Source of the DNA: Synanceia verrucosa
Taxonomy: Eukaryota; Chordata; Actinopteri; Perciformes; Synanceiidae
Assembly: GCA_029721515.1 (NCBI GenBank)
Contig: CM056562.1
Coordinates: forward strand, 17,553,335 to 17,617,334
Length of the DNA stretch: 64,000 bases
Direction: 5' to 3'
The notes under the pieces are model-generated. The model did not search any database and had not been told where the DNA came from. It saw only the letters and a program-made list of their open reading frames with translations. The position numbers were made by a program, and so were the translations under genes. Shown here in pieces: positions 1-12,307 of this stretch. Position 1 is the first letter of the stretch. Each line of letters opens with the position of its first letter.

Positions 1-448
1 TAATGAGTTTCCAGGGGGATATTAAGTTATTTAGTAATGCTGCAGTTTCATTTTCAATAGCTATAAGCATCACAACATAAACAAGAGCGGTTGGAAAAGA
101 GTCTAACGGTCTCTAGATTCTCAACTCTATTAATAAAAGCCAGACAAGACACTCCAATATGTCACTGATCCCAATTTGCTCCTAAAATTTAGAAATTGAA
201 AGGTCATAAGACTTGAAGCCAATTTTTCTTGTCTTCATCTTCAATTTGAGGATGAGGAGTAATGAGTGCAGAGCCACAGGGCCCATCGACCAGCAGATCA
301 AGACGAGGATTAATAATTTAAATTCAGGTTATGAACACTGAAGGGCAGGTCTGTGATTAATGGATGCAGATGTTGTCCTTCTGTTTTTTTTCTTGTCATC
401 TTTTGCATTTGCTGTGCTCTGTCTCTGTCTGTGTGTCACCCTTTGCAG
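1..448. other. non-coding flank
   Basis: AT-rich sequence with no supported gene. A pyrimidine-rich stretch at about 380-447 leads into the acceptor-like TTTGCAG that opens the exon-like segment at 449. Confidence 0.4.
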
Positions 449-551
449 TGTGCCGGCCACTCCGCAATCCTCTTTGATCGAGGGGTTGCCAGACAACGAT
501 GGTGCATCTCCAGCAGTGAGACGTGCCTGTCAGCCAGCCAGCAGGATCGAG
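449..551 (+). CDS. orphan candidate internal exon (103 nt), gene unassigned
   Basis: A pyrimidine-rich tract ending in TTTGCAG precedes this segment, and GAG|GTAAAT, a good donor, follows it. One frame is open across the whole segment: one leading base, then 34 codons starting VPATPQSSL and ending CQPASRIE, finishing on a codon boundary. The composition looks protein-like, but I do not recognise the family. It could be an upstream exon of spata48, which begins 12 kb downstream on the same strand. The phases do not join directly: this exon ends in phase 0 and the first clear spata48 exon needs phase 1, so another exon would be required. It could also belong to the next gene upstream, or be a chance pair of splice-like sites. 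No start codon or signal peptide can be assigned. Confidence 0.33.
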
Positions 552-3500
552 GTAAATAAGCCTAAATGCATGTACATGCTATGTGACAGGCTTCTCTCAG
601 AGCAGTAGAGGAGCGGTGGCACACATCTATTAGGGTTCTCTGGTCAGCCTTAACTCCTCTGTTTCTACGACTGTAAAGATCCTTTCAAACCAAACTCATT
701 CATTCAAGGAAAACAGGAACTGTGCTTATGCATATGAGTGCTTAATGACTGCAAGATGTTTCTCTCCTGTCCTCACTAGTAATACAAATTACTCCTTGTC
801 ATGCCCACCTTAAATTTCCTCCCATTTAGGGGAATTACTGCAGTGTTACTGCAGATATTACTCCCTCACCTGCTTGCCTGCTCTGCGTCAGCCAGTTAAT
901 TACTCTGACCATGTCATCTGTCACCCCTATCTGTTCCGTCTGGGTCATTAACATTTACAATTTGCTTTGGATCAGTTCTTATTTCAGCAGTTATTCAGTG
1001 TCAGTTCTGAGTTTGACAGAAGAATGCCATGATTGAGACTGCCATATAGTCTACTCACCAGAAACTACGCTGGGTCTTTTACTTTGAAATGAAATTCCCA
1101 GAGTGGTACACACATCCAAACTCCTTCAAAGACAGACCATTAATTAGACACATCTGTTGAAGGAAACCCATAAGGATTAGCCTGGTCCCTCCAATGCTGT
1201 AACTATGTAATTAGGCTTCTGCCCTGTTCTGGACACTGCACACCGCTGCACTGAGGATGAGATGTGTGTCCATATTACAGTAAGTGATGAAATTATTATT
1301 CATCTACAGAAATCGGCCAGCTCTGCAATGTCAAATTAATAAACTTGATTCAAGCATCATCAGTATGCGGCTTCACTACAAGACTTTTATCATCTAAAAT
1401 AAAATAAATATAAAATCATTGGATTGGTTGGGAAATCTTGTAACTTAAATGAGAAATTACACAACTGCAGCTTGTTCTCCACTTAACTGTTCTATAATTT
1501 TAAAGGGTGATCTACAGGAACTGTAATATAATTTTGAGGATATAACATGGGTCAGCCATCATGTTTCTAGGAAGGATTTCAAACCCAAACTGGAGGGTCA
1601 GAGACTTTGTTTCCTGCATTCCGGTGACCTTCAAAAAATGAGATAACAAAATAATAAGTGCACTGGAACAGCTTTATTTATGAGAAGTAGGCTTGTTTTT
1701 AATTTTAATTTACTTCTCAATAAAGAAGAGCGAATAATTCACCCTCAGGCCTGAATGTGTGTGAATCTCTGGCATAAACTAATGTGTCCATTTTTATTCA
1801 TTTCATATTTTTTCCCCTACTCGAGTATTTCTTTCTCTTGGTGTTCTCCATGTCTCACTCACTGAAGGCCCTTTCAGACACCAGCACCACTGCACTCCGA
1901 AACACATTATTTCTAATGGCTTGAACCGCGCCACAACGGCTTTCACAGCATCGAGTAAAGCCCAACTTTGGTCGCTGTGATGTGTGGCGAGCGCATCTCA
2001 AACTGCATTGTGTCGCAAGCATCTCATCAGGAAACAACATTTGCTGTAGCTTTATTGTTGTCCGAGTGGAAACAGTAGGTCTCATACACTCTGTACGAAA
2101 TTGGGAGGAGAATCAAGACCCCGACAGGAGAAAGCAATGAAAAACATGAATCTCCAGGTAAAAATGCCACACAAATGTTTCAGGTGCTTTAACCTTTCAG
2201 TCCCCTCTATTCCTCAAACTACTTTATTTTTAGCCATGCCAGTGGTAAATTAGCAAATGTTAGCATTATAACATGCTAAACTTATACATCAGCATGGTAA
2301 CAGTAGCATTTAGCCTCAGAGTTGTCAGCATGGTTGTTCACTTTGTACTCCTCAGTAATTTCACTCATCATTCCAGGTGACATTTTAACCTCTCTCTAAA
2401 TTAGAGGATGTGCTCTGTAATATACATGGGCATTCAGCAGGACAATAGCCAAAATAAGGTCTAAATTAACTTTCCATTTCACTCTGCTAGGTTAATAAAA
2501 ACATTTTCCACTTCTTCCATTTTTACACAAAATTCAAATTTCACACTGAGCAAAAATATAGTAGAATTAGAAGAAAAGAACTCAGTCCACTTTAAAATAC
2601 AAGGAAGTGACCACAGACAGGAATTAAATTACAGGAGGACCAGCATGATCACCATAAAACAGTAGGTCATTTTGGCTGTAATCATTGTGAGGTGAAAAAT
2701 GACCCATGTATGCACTCTGGATGGGATTAAAATCCCTGATCAGCACTGATGTAAAACTCATCCTGGAGAAATTAATCCAGGCAAAACTGGATTTTAGTCT
2801 TTGTTTCACACATCACTGATGTCCCATTTTTTTAGAGAAGCAATGTTGTTATGTTTTCTCAACATGCTTTAGAGACCTATCTTGTATCTCATAATGTCTT
2901 TTCCTGTTTGACCTTGTTTTGTGGCACTGATACTACAAATAATCACAGACAATAGGATGAAGCTTGTTTATGTTAGCATAGCACTGTCCTTCATTTTGCA
3001 GGGTACTGATGACAGTAATGGAATGAACAAATAAATAGCTTGCACACTCCCGGGCTCCAGTGTTCACCTATTTATTGCCCCTAGGTACAATAAACCTACC
3101 TCAGCTCAGTACTTATAGGTGCAATAAATAAGTGGACATTGGAGACCTGCATTGTGCAAGCGAATTGTTTGTTTGTTGTGCCCTGTTTGAATGCACATGT
3201 ATGTTCCTTATTGATCATATTAACATGTTTGAAGCAAGTGATCGTGAGGATTATATTTTTGTGGCAAATATACAATCATTTAGAAGCACAATTGGAGCAG
3301 GGGCATGAGAATATTAGCTCGCAAGACAGGAAATTAACCACGTCACTCGCTGCCTGTTGCTACTGTACATTGTTTGAACCTGAAAATTCAACCTTAAATG
3401 TTTTGTGATGATGGTCATGTTTTCATGAGTGAAATACTGCACTAACATTTGACCAATAGTGACTCTATGTGCCTGCTGCCAACTTTCCTGCCAAAATTAT

Positions 3501-6500
3501 GTACATTATATACATTGATGCCACACAAGAGATAAATGGGTGGTCGAGAAAAGCATAAAAGATTTATCCGGGTGGTTTTACTTCAAGGAGAATATTTCAA
3601 AAACATTTTAAATTCAGGGAAAGGGAGTCAGGATTCATGTTAACATTATCTACAATTCAAGCTGTGCACAGACAAATGTTTTGAGACTGCTGGGAAGCTA
3701 TTAATGGTAAGTGAATCAAATGTTAAGTCAAAATAAATGTTTCACAATATTGTAGTAGCCTATAGAGAGCTGATGAAATAGCTTGTTTGCAGCAAATGTG
3801 TGTTTTCATAGGGATCCACCTCAGGCCAGTTCTACACCTACAAATTCTCCCACCACCAGGGAGTAATGGCATGTCATGGGGATGACTGGGTCCCATATCC
3901 AGTCACCTTGTTTCACCTGCTGGCGGAGATATGTGTGTGTGTGGGGGGTAAACATATTACATTACATATTTAAATTTTCATAAATTAATACCGACCAGAC
4001 TGTCCTGGCCTATATGACTTTTAAAACGTGAAACAACTTACGAATGAAGAATGTGTATAAATCTTAGTTTCAGCAGGTAACCTCTGGGTCTGAAAAGTGA
4101 AAACAATGCAGAAGTGCCCTAACTTTCTATTTCATTCTTTCTATCTCTTCCTCTGGTTGTAACAGAATGTGATTGTGTAGAAGTGATCCTATTTCTCACT
4201 TGATTTACCACCTCAGCAAACACTGTAAAGGTGAGTTTATTGTCTCAGTCACTGGTTTCAAGTCTTCTTCAATACAGCATGATGTTCATTTAGTAAATGT
4301 AGAGTCAAACAGACCATAAACTTAACTCAAACCATTTCAGAGTGTGTTTTCAGTTCATGAAAGTGTCATATTTTGGTTGCCTAAAACTGTCTTATTCAGC
4401 ATCGGGTTGTACATTGTTCTATCCATTGTGTCACTTCTGGTTACATAAAACAAAAATTGTGATGGCCAAAATACCATACTCAAACTTCAAAATGGCAGTG
4501 TAATGATTATTTTAATTGTTAATTAATCCGTCTGTCTGATCTGTTAATCACTGTGATTTTAGTGTCTGGTGCCAACATAGATTCAATATTTCACTTTTGA
4601 TTCAAGCTTTACAAACTATTTTAATTTGTAGCTTTGTTTTGTGTCACTTAAGAAATGGGTTTCTAAAAACTGAGGTATGTATTTAAGACTTGAACTGAAT
4701 AGAAACACTTAAGGTACTGCAGCTGACATAAATTCAGATTTACTGTGAAACTTCTGCGTGTAATATTGTCTATATTTTACTGAGAAAACGTTCAGAAAAG
4801 GAATGTGAATCTTGTTCATTACTGAGATAATTGACTGTGTCCTTGGCTGATGTGATGTGTTTTCATCAATATATAGCATTTTGGATTTCTGACACCCTCC
4901 TCCTCTATCAATATGTTTCACAGACAGTCAGTTATTGAAACCCATGTAATTAATGCTTGAGATGAATAATTTCAATTTCTCCAAAACCTGGTCTCTAAAG
5001 TCCTTTAAAGCACTGAGTTGAATATGTGAATCCATACCATATCTTTCTGAAAAGATAATAATGAGTTGTTTTATTAAATTGTTTTATTAATTAAAGTATG
5101 TCACACTGCATTGTAAAATTCAGAACAAGGGGATGGGGGATGCCAAGGCCTTATATGAATGTTTTTTCAGCTTGGTTTGTCTTTTAAGTTCAGAGTCAAG
5201 ATGTGTTTGATTGAAGTTTTAGATCAAAACACTTCAGAGCTACCTTCAATCTGAAGTTTTGAAAGTACAGGTTTACTTTCATGATATCACATACACAAGT
5301 GTAAGCCCGCGTCAATGGTCTGCCTGCAGACTTATGAAGTGCATTAAAAGCTTTGAGAGACAATGATTTGACAGAGGTTAATATGTTCCACGAGCCCATT
5401 AGAAAGGGAAATGAGCAAAGGTTCAAAGTGCAGTTTACCTTCCTGCATCTATAGCAGCAGATGTTGGGGAACTCTGATTGATAATAGCTCCAGAAAGCGG
5501 CTCATGTGGCTTTTGATATCTTATCTAATACATGAAGAATTCACTTCTCCATTACGATCTACCGTCATGGGCTTCTCCCTTAATAGAGGTGAATCATTTT
5601 GTTTTTTATCTTCAAACAGGAAGCGCTGGATGACAGCTGAAGGTTATGAATATTTAATGTCACATTTGCAGCGTTTACTTCAATTTCTGAGGGGCGCACT
5701 GAGCTTTTAACCACAATCACTTTAAATAAAAGAAGGCTTGTTATCTGTAAGTGCATTTAGGCCTTCTGCTTAATATGGCACTGTTATCAATGACGTGGTT
5801 CATTAGTAGATTTGTGATTCTTCTTTCAGAGAGCTGGGCCCTTTGAATTTCTGCTGTGTGACTACAGAATGAATTCCAGCCCTCATTTTTTCTGTTGGTG
5901 ACTTAATTGTATCAAACTCCACTATTCTCAACATTAATTTTTCTGGACAGCTACTAAATTCTGGTAAAATGCTTTGAGGATTGTATTTCCACTTTCTGAA
6001 ATGGTTTCTAAGCACATCACCTCAAATCCATTAAACCCAGCTTTGAATCTCTTGACAGCTCTGAGAGTCATCCTTGCAGCCATGTGTTACATTCCCATGT
6101 GATTGCGATGCTCCTTGATCAATCTGAGTGAATCACTTCATGATTGAGCGCCCGAGTCTTCAGAGTCCTGGGCCTGAAATTGTCCTTTATAGATTTGGTA
6201 TTATATCTCTAGCACTCTTCCTCTGCCATTAGCCAGACATTCACATTTTCAATTTCACCTCTCTACCTTGTGCTCGGGTGACAGTGGCAGTGTTGAATTG
6301 TCTCCCCATTCATACATGTGGGGAGCACATCTCACAAAGTGACGGATATGCTTTGATTGGTCTTAGACGGACAGGATATGGGAGGAAAACGCCTTGGCTT
6401 TGTATTAGTGAAGTGATCTAAGCCTGTGAGAAAGCAAATCCCCTATTTACTCTAAGTGACATGGGCTGGATAGGTGACTGCAGGTTCAATCGCGCCCTAT

Positions 6501-8037
6501 CCATCACAGGCTGTTATAGGCCAGATAGGTGAGTCATGCAGCTTAGAGCATCTTGGAGGACAGCATTTTCAGCATTTCATCCACAACAGACAGCCTCTGC
6601 CAATGTGACCTGCTTGCTGAACACTTTTCAAGGGGGGGTTCAATTCAGCTGAGCGTCGCTGAGCCATGCACATCTGCATAAGTTGCAGGAGATTGTATTG
6701 CGGATTGTTAAGCTATCATAAAGGGAGCTGCTTTTGTGTCTACCCTTTGGAATACCAATTGTTTGTATGTGCAACACAACATTTATCCTGAGGTATTCTT
6801 TTTTTCATTTTCCATGGCCCTTGTATGGTAATTCATCATCCCGGTCTTGAGACATACTGTGAGAGTGCCCAGTGAATATATTCACCACTAGCTCACATGC
6901 TGCTGTAAACTCCCTTGGGATATATAAGGATGTCAGACCTCGATGCAAACAAGCTAGCAGAATTTGTTTTTTTGCTTCCTTGCCCTCCCAAAGAACATAA
7001 AAAAGCCTCACAGACACATAATGAATGGAGGTTCAGGCTACAGGCGACCACCCTGTGGTTTCTCTGCTGTGTTAAGGCCTCAGAAGCAGGTAATTTCACT
7101 TTGGTCAGAGGGAATGGAAACAGCCGAGGTGGGCAACATGGTGGAGGTTTAATAATGGAAACCAAAGTCTCCAGGGACAAGTCCATCTATCTGAGCAACA
7201 GAAAAAGTCCATTACCCTCAGTGTTTCTTTACCTAATGCAACATCTTATTTGTAATTGAAAATCAGAGGCGTGCTGTTTCACAAAGATCAAAAACACACA
7301 TGTGGTATGGTGTCCTGTATGCCACCTTTAGACACCTTTAGACATCTTAAGACGAAAATATCCGAAAAAGTATAATGATCTAAAACAGTGCTTCACAACC
7401 TTTCTCCTAGCAGTTTGACTTGTCATAAAAGGAAAAGCATGAATAACACTAACGATGGATCTGTTATATTCACATATTCCAGTGAGAGAGACTTGTGCAC
7501 GGTATCGGGATCCTGAAATCAAAGCAACTACATCAAATTCAGCCATCATTATTTGCATCTGTGCTTTTCCAACTGTGACAAGTATAAATGTCCTCTGTGA
7601 AAAAGGCCTTCTGAATGGATAGACATTATGTAAGAAGTGGATATAGTCAGTCACCCATTGATTTGACTGCTGTTTAAAGCCTTGAGCCTTGCATTTTGGC
7701 AATTTGCCACATTTGGTTTTTGAATTCACAAGTAACACAAGAGAGTGGAGCTACACAGACAACCAAAAAGGATATAATTTACTGACATGACCTGAAAACA
7801 CACTGTGAAGGGTTAAAGCTGTAGGACAAAACCACCATGGTAACAACCATGCTCTAAAGCATACCTCAGTTTATTGTCTATTTAAAAATAAAAAAAAAAA
7901 CAGAAACCATAATTAAATAAATGAACACCATGTTGCATTTTGTGCAACTGAGACCTTAAAATCATGTTTACAGTGTTTACTGAGGGGATAAATCAAGTGA
8001 GCAGAAGGATAATTTTTTTTCATTCTTCTATAAAATC
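552..8037. other. gene-poor region, no supported gene
   Basis: No ORF here shows coding character; all are short and lack convincing splice sites. Minor structure includes a 9-bp inverted repeat (TGAGAAGTA at 1681-1689 and its complement at 1711-1719) and a decayed TTAGCAT/GCTAA-type interspersed repeat at about 2255-2345. If the exon at 449 belongs to spata48, this is intron; otherwise it is intergenic. Confidence 0.4.
2255..2345. repeat. decayed GTTAGCATT/ATGCTAA interspersed repeat
   Basis: Short related words (TTAGCAAATGTTAGCATT, CATGCTAAAC, AGCATGGTAACAGTAGCATT) recur in both orientations over about 90 bases. Similar words appear near 8260-8310 and 16550-16580. This looks like an old teleost interspersed repeat; the family is not assigned. 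Confidence 0.35.
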
Positions 8038-8730
8038 AGACTTCCTGTAGCAACCACAGGAGTCGCCCCCTGCTGACTGTAGGACACAATGCATATTTAA
8101 GGCACTTAAGCATTAGCTTCAGATCATCACTCCATTTAAAACTCCAATTGTCTTCATTTTCAGGCTGGTTTTGAGCTAGCCATGGTTAAATTGTGGGCAT
8201 GGGCCACATTAACTAGTGGCACTCAAAGGAGATAATACATCTCTAAAACATTTGTTTGCGGGGTAACGCATGCTAGCACACCATTAACTAGCATTAACAC
8301 TGCTATGCTTAACTTAGTTTTGACTTTCTCGGTCGCCAGGTTCATTTTTAGGCTGGCTTTTAGGCAACTAACAGTGGGGTAATTTGGTGTAGGTATTCAC
8401 GACTAAATTTTGTTTAAAATAAAATATATGAACTTACCCAGCAGTGCAAGAGTGTTGTTGGATGACGTTGCAATGGGACCGGCGAGTTTTCCTCCTTGTT
8501 GTCATCGCTGAAAACAAATTATATCGTCAAGGTAGCTCTGTGATGCTAAATGTATTGTAATTAAATGTATGTAATGTATGTGTTCTGTCTATCTTCTTTC
8601 GTATTTAAGAGCTATTTTTCCAGAAACATGACATTATTTCCGTTAATACGTGTCTTTCTCGTGTCGTTGACGCCATATTGCCAGGCTTAGCAACCGTAAC
8701 CAAGGGGGAGGGGCTTAGCTCAGCTCACTA
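8038..8730 (-). repeat. repeat-like unit with an exon/promoter-like signature on the minus strand
   Basis: The stretch from the CAGGAGTCGCCCCCTGCTG segment (8060) to the GGGGGAGGGGCTTAGCTCAG segment (8704) resembles an interspersed teleost sequence that I recall only in general terms. Read on the minus strand it runs from a GC-richer, promoter-like end (about 8660-8720, with an ATATGGCG core) to an exon at 8438-8507. It may be a mobile or duplicated gene fragment. Copy number cannot be judged from one copy. Confidence 0.35.
8438..8507 (-). CDS. candidate first coding exon, minus strand (possibly repeat-borne)
   Basis: On the minus strand a TTTGTTTTCAG acceptor (8508 and up) is followed by CG and an ATG at 8505-8503. 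The frame stays open for 22 codons (MTTRRKTRRSHCN, then VIQQHSCTA) and ends at GCTGG|GTAAGTT, a near-consensus donor. The reading is basic and then Cys/His-containing. I cannot place it in a protein family and see no downstream partner exon, so it may be an exonised piece of the surrounding repeat. An in-frame ATGGCG ORF also lies just upstream on the same strand near 8670. Confidence 0.3.
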
Positions 8731-11700
8731 CTACATCCGTTATTTTTAGCTAATTATTTTATAACTGTTTATCCAGTAGATTTAACATATAAACAATTTC
8801 AACCGTTTATATGTTAAGCTACTTTTAGATTTTTATGTTATTTTAACTAATTTATGCTTTTCTTTATCAGTTGAGGTATTCCATAAATTTCCACTTACCC
8901 CCCAAAATCTGGTTGGAAATCAGTGATGTAAAACACTGGACAGGCAGTAGAGTCATTATGTGTGTCCATGCATGTTAAATGGTTGAAAATAATTCATTTG
9001 AAATATTCCAAACCAGTGTCATTTGCCTTATTGCTTGCTCGCTGGTGTTCATTTGCATTTATCTTTGATCATTATTACTCCCTTTTACACTTAATAGTCC
9101 TACATTTCTGGAAGCTCATGGGTGTGCTTCCTTTAATCTAATTAATTACTATAATTATGTGAGACCTGAATAGGTGACTCACAGTACAGTGATTTTTTTC
9201 CGCACCTGTTATTTCCAATGCAGTCTTCTTTGGTAGGAAGACAGCCGCTGTTATCCCAACTTATGCTTGATTTACAGCTGCTTGTATATCTGCTGTAGTC
9301 AACATAGACTATTCATCACAGAAAGTGACATTGCATTATGCTGACTCTCCCCTGGGGAAAGTTAACATTAAACATCATGCTCATGCAGCATCATGATATC
9401 CCAGAGTGTGCGTTGCAGGGCAAATGTGTGTGTGAAAACCTCCATATTAAAAGCATTATAAGGAGCAGTTTTTTCACTCCCACCACCCTCATGAAAAATG
9501 TACAGCGGCATATTCATTACTTCATTGAGCTAACTGAGTGTGACAAGCGGGGAGCTGCAGCAACTGAGGGCAGGGAAGCAGCAATACAATAAAGCCTTTG
9601 GCCACTTTCTGAGGACATGGCTACCCCGCTGCTCGTAGGGACTTCATCTGTGCACTCTGTTTGGATTTATCCAAATGGTTGAGGGTGCCACAAACTATGA
9701 GACAGGGTTCACTTCAGCCAATTTGCCCTCTAATCTAATTCATGCATGGTCATCAGTCACTAATCAATTCTCTGCCTTTACTGTGTGATGAATATGACCC
9801 ATGAGCTATGACTTAAGGCCCTTATGCTATGAATGTGGCCATGCATTTTCATCAGTTTGCAAGAGCAGGCATAGGCTAATCCCAAAAGTGGATGCATTAG
9901 ACATGGATTATGTTCTTTGTTGTGAACTGCATTGCATACCATACAAAGAGACAGCCTCTTACTTTCATGAGATATGGCCCTACAGGTTTCTGCAGGTGTC
10001 TAATGCATCGAAGCATTTATAGAAATGACATGAAAAATGGCAAACATTAAGATCTGTCTGTCATCTCTGTAATTTCTTGAAGTGTTTGTGATGGAGGATG
10101 CTCTCTGTCTGCATTTTGGAACGTCCTCTCCACTCTTGGATGATCCACTCCTCACGCCTGGTAGCCATCTCCTCTCCGGCCTGGCCTGTCTGATCTTGAG
10201 GTGTCATCCTGAGTCACCCTCAGCCCTGTTGTCTGATTAACAAAAATAATGCCCTGCCCAGAGCAGCTTCAGCCCATATTGTCTTCAGCCACAACACTAC
10301 AATTGTGACTTTGCTTTGATGACCCTCTGCAGCAGCAGCATCAGCAACAACAATGCCTTTTAATCCCGAGTAACAGTTTCCCTCAGATGAATCCAGCCTG
10401 TGCAAATTAATGACTGCTGCACTGTACTGCAATGGGTCTAGCACCATGGGCAAAATGTGAAATTTAAATAAGTTCTGAGTCTGTGGTGGAGTCTAGAGAA
10501 TGGCAAACTTATAACACAGGATTCAGTAACAAGGCTGCCCCAGTGGTAATGACTCCTCACTCCAGCAATATCTGATTCCCTGTGAAAAGAAAAAAAAACA
10601 TATCAGGCTGGTATTTAAATGCCTGCAACAACATAAAAAAAACTGAAATAATTGGGATACAAAGCATCGTGGTAACATAATTGGGTATATGGAAGAATTC
10701 CTGATATGGGAATAATTAATAGACTCTAAATGCAATAAATCATGTGGACCTTTGGACCTATATAACCTCATTCGTTAGAAATGTATGAAAGTATAATCAG
10801 CACAGCTCTCATGAGACGTAAGACACAAATGGTTTGTTTTTTTTCATTGTAGACTGATTTCAAAAGGAGCCCACATCAGATCTCACAAGTGTCATTTGTG
10901 CTCTCCTTTTGTGGAGGAACATTGTGTGGGAGTCGGGCATATTCACCACTCAGTTATCAGAATATCTCTAATTGGGCTATTTTTAACACATCCTTTTAAA
11001 CTGCTCTTGGGTGTTTACATTTGCTAATGACAGCCTGAGTAAAAACCATCTATCAGCAAGCATCACCATCATCGCCACTGACACATTAACATGGATCCTC
11101 TCCCAAGAAAAATGCCACCAAGCCAGGGTGCCTTTACTATTTATATAAATCATGCTTATGTGTGCCTATACAGTATATTTATGCAAATTATTTGCACATT
11201 TCAGAAAACCCAAGCAAACTAATTAATAAGCACTGAGGTTTTTTTGCTTCAGTGAATTTTAGACAGCTCTTTCAGGCCAGTGCATTCATTAGATTATACC
11301 ATTTGTAAAAACACTTTTTACATCCTGTGATTTACATAATTTTCATTTTAGTTTACTGTCAACTTAAAGAAACCCAGTTTGCATTTAAATCAATCAGCAT
11401 CTTTTCTGGTTGTTATTTGGACTGCATGAACAGAAGGAAAAGAATTTTAATATTTCTTCAGGGAGTGGGTTTGAGGCATTCAGCACTTGCTTTATGGTTA
11501 TCACCTTGTTGTGATATTACAGTATTTTTAAATGCAAAATGTATCTTCATAATATTGCAGCAGGGATTTACATTTTTTGCTGTGATATTTGTGGACTGTC
11601 ATTGAATTCATGAGGGACAGGACAGCACACACAGCCCTGTTTTCTGGCGTTACCTTCTGACAATACAAGCTATGTTACTCCATCTAGTGGTTTTTTGGGG

Positions 11701-12307
11701 GAAAGGCAGACTGCTATCTTCTACACAAAGAATAAGAAAATAAACATTTCCTAACCCATTACGAGAGGTAATATAGCATTCTCTCGGGACGGTCAGTTCA
11801 GTAAACCCTGAGGCTTGGCCGAGTCTTCTCATTATTATTTGCCACCAAAACACATTAGAGTGCAGTAATTTTTCAGGGACAATACAGTCGTCGTCTGACA
11901 AAACATTTTTATTTGGTCAGTGTGATAAATTAGTAGTTGTAGGCTGCCAAAATATAGTAGCTCAGAGGCAAAACCATTTGTCATGAATGCTCCCCTGAGG
12001 TGAGTTATCTGTACATGGCATCCAAAATAGATAATGTGGAATGTTTATTGGGTATTTGTTCTCCATTATTATAATAAATATGGGATAAATGTTCAGACAC
12101 AAATGCTGCACTAAGGGGTATGTGGAGCTACACACCTCCACAGTCAGCAGGTCATGTTGACTCTCTGCATATCAGTAATTTGATCTGAGCAGCAAACAAA
12201 GACAGTCTCTTGGCAACCAGTGCTTACTGCATCATTATGCCTGACAGCAGATCTGTCAGCCACACATATAGATGCTCATGTACTCTTTGTGAGTTTGTTC
12301 CTGGCAG
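8731..12307. other. non-coding stretch upstream of the first clear spata48 exon
   Basis: No supported exon was found. Several short ORFs (for example at 9338, 10220 and 11327) have no splice context or recognisable protein. The first clear spata48 exon starts at 12308 or 12320, so this is intron or promoter of that gene. Confidence 0.35.

Noticed and set aside
6480..6530. Short exon-like segment between TGACTGCAG and ATAG|GTGAGT
   Set aside because: One frame has a stop, the others show no conserved-looking peptide, and no neighbouring exon matches in phase.
7328..7738. 136-codon minus-strand ORF
   Set aside because: No family resemblance, AT-rich context and no promoter or splice signals; treated as chance.
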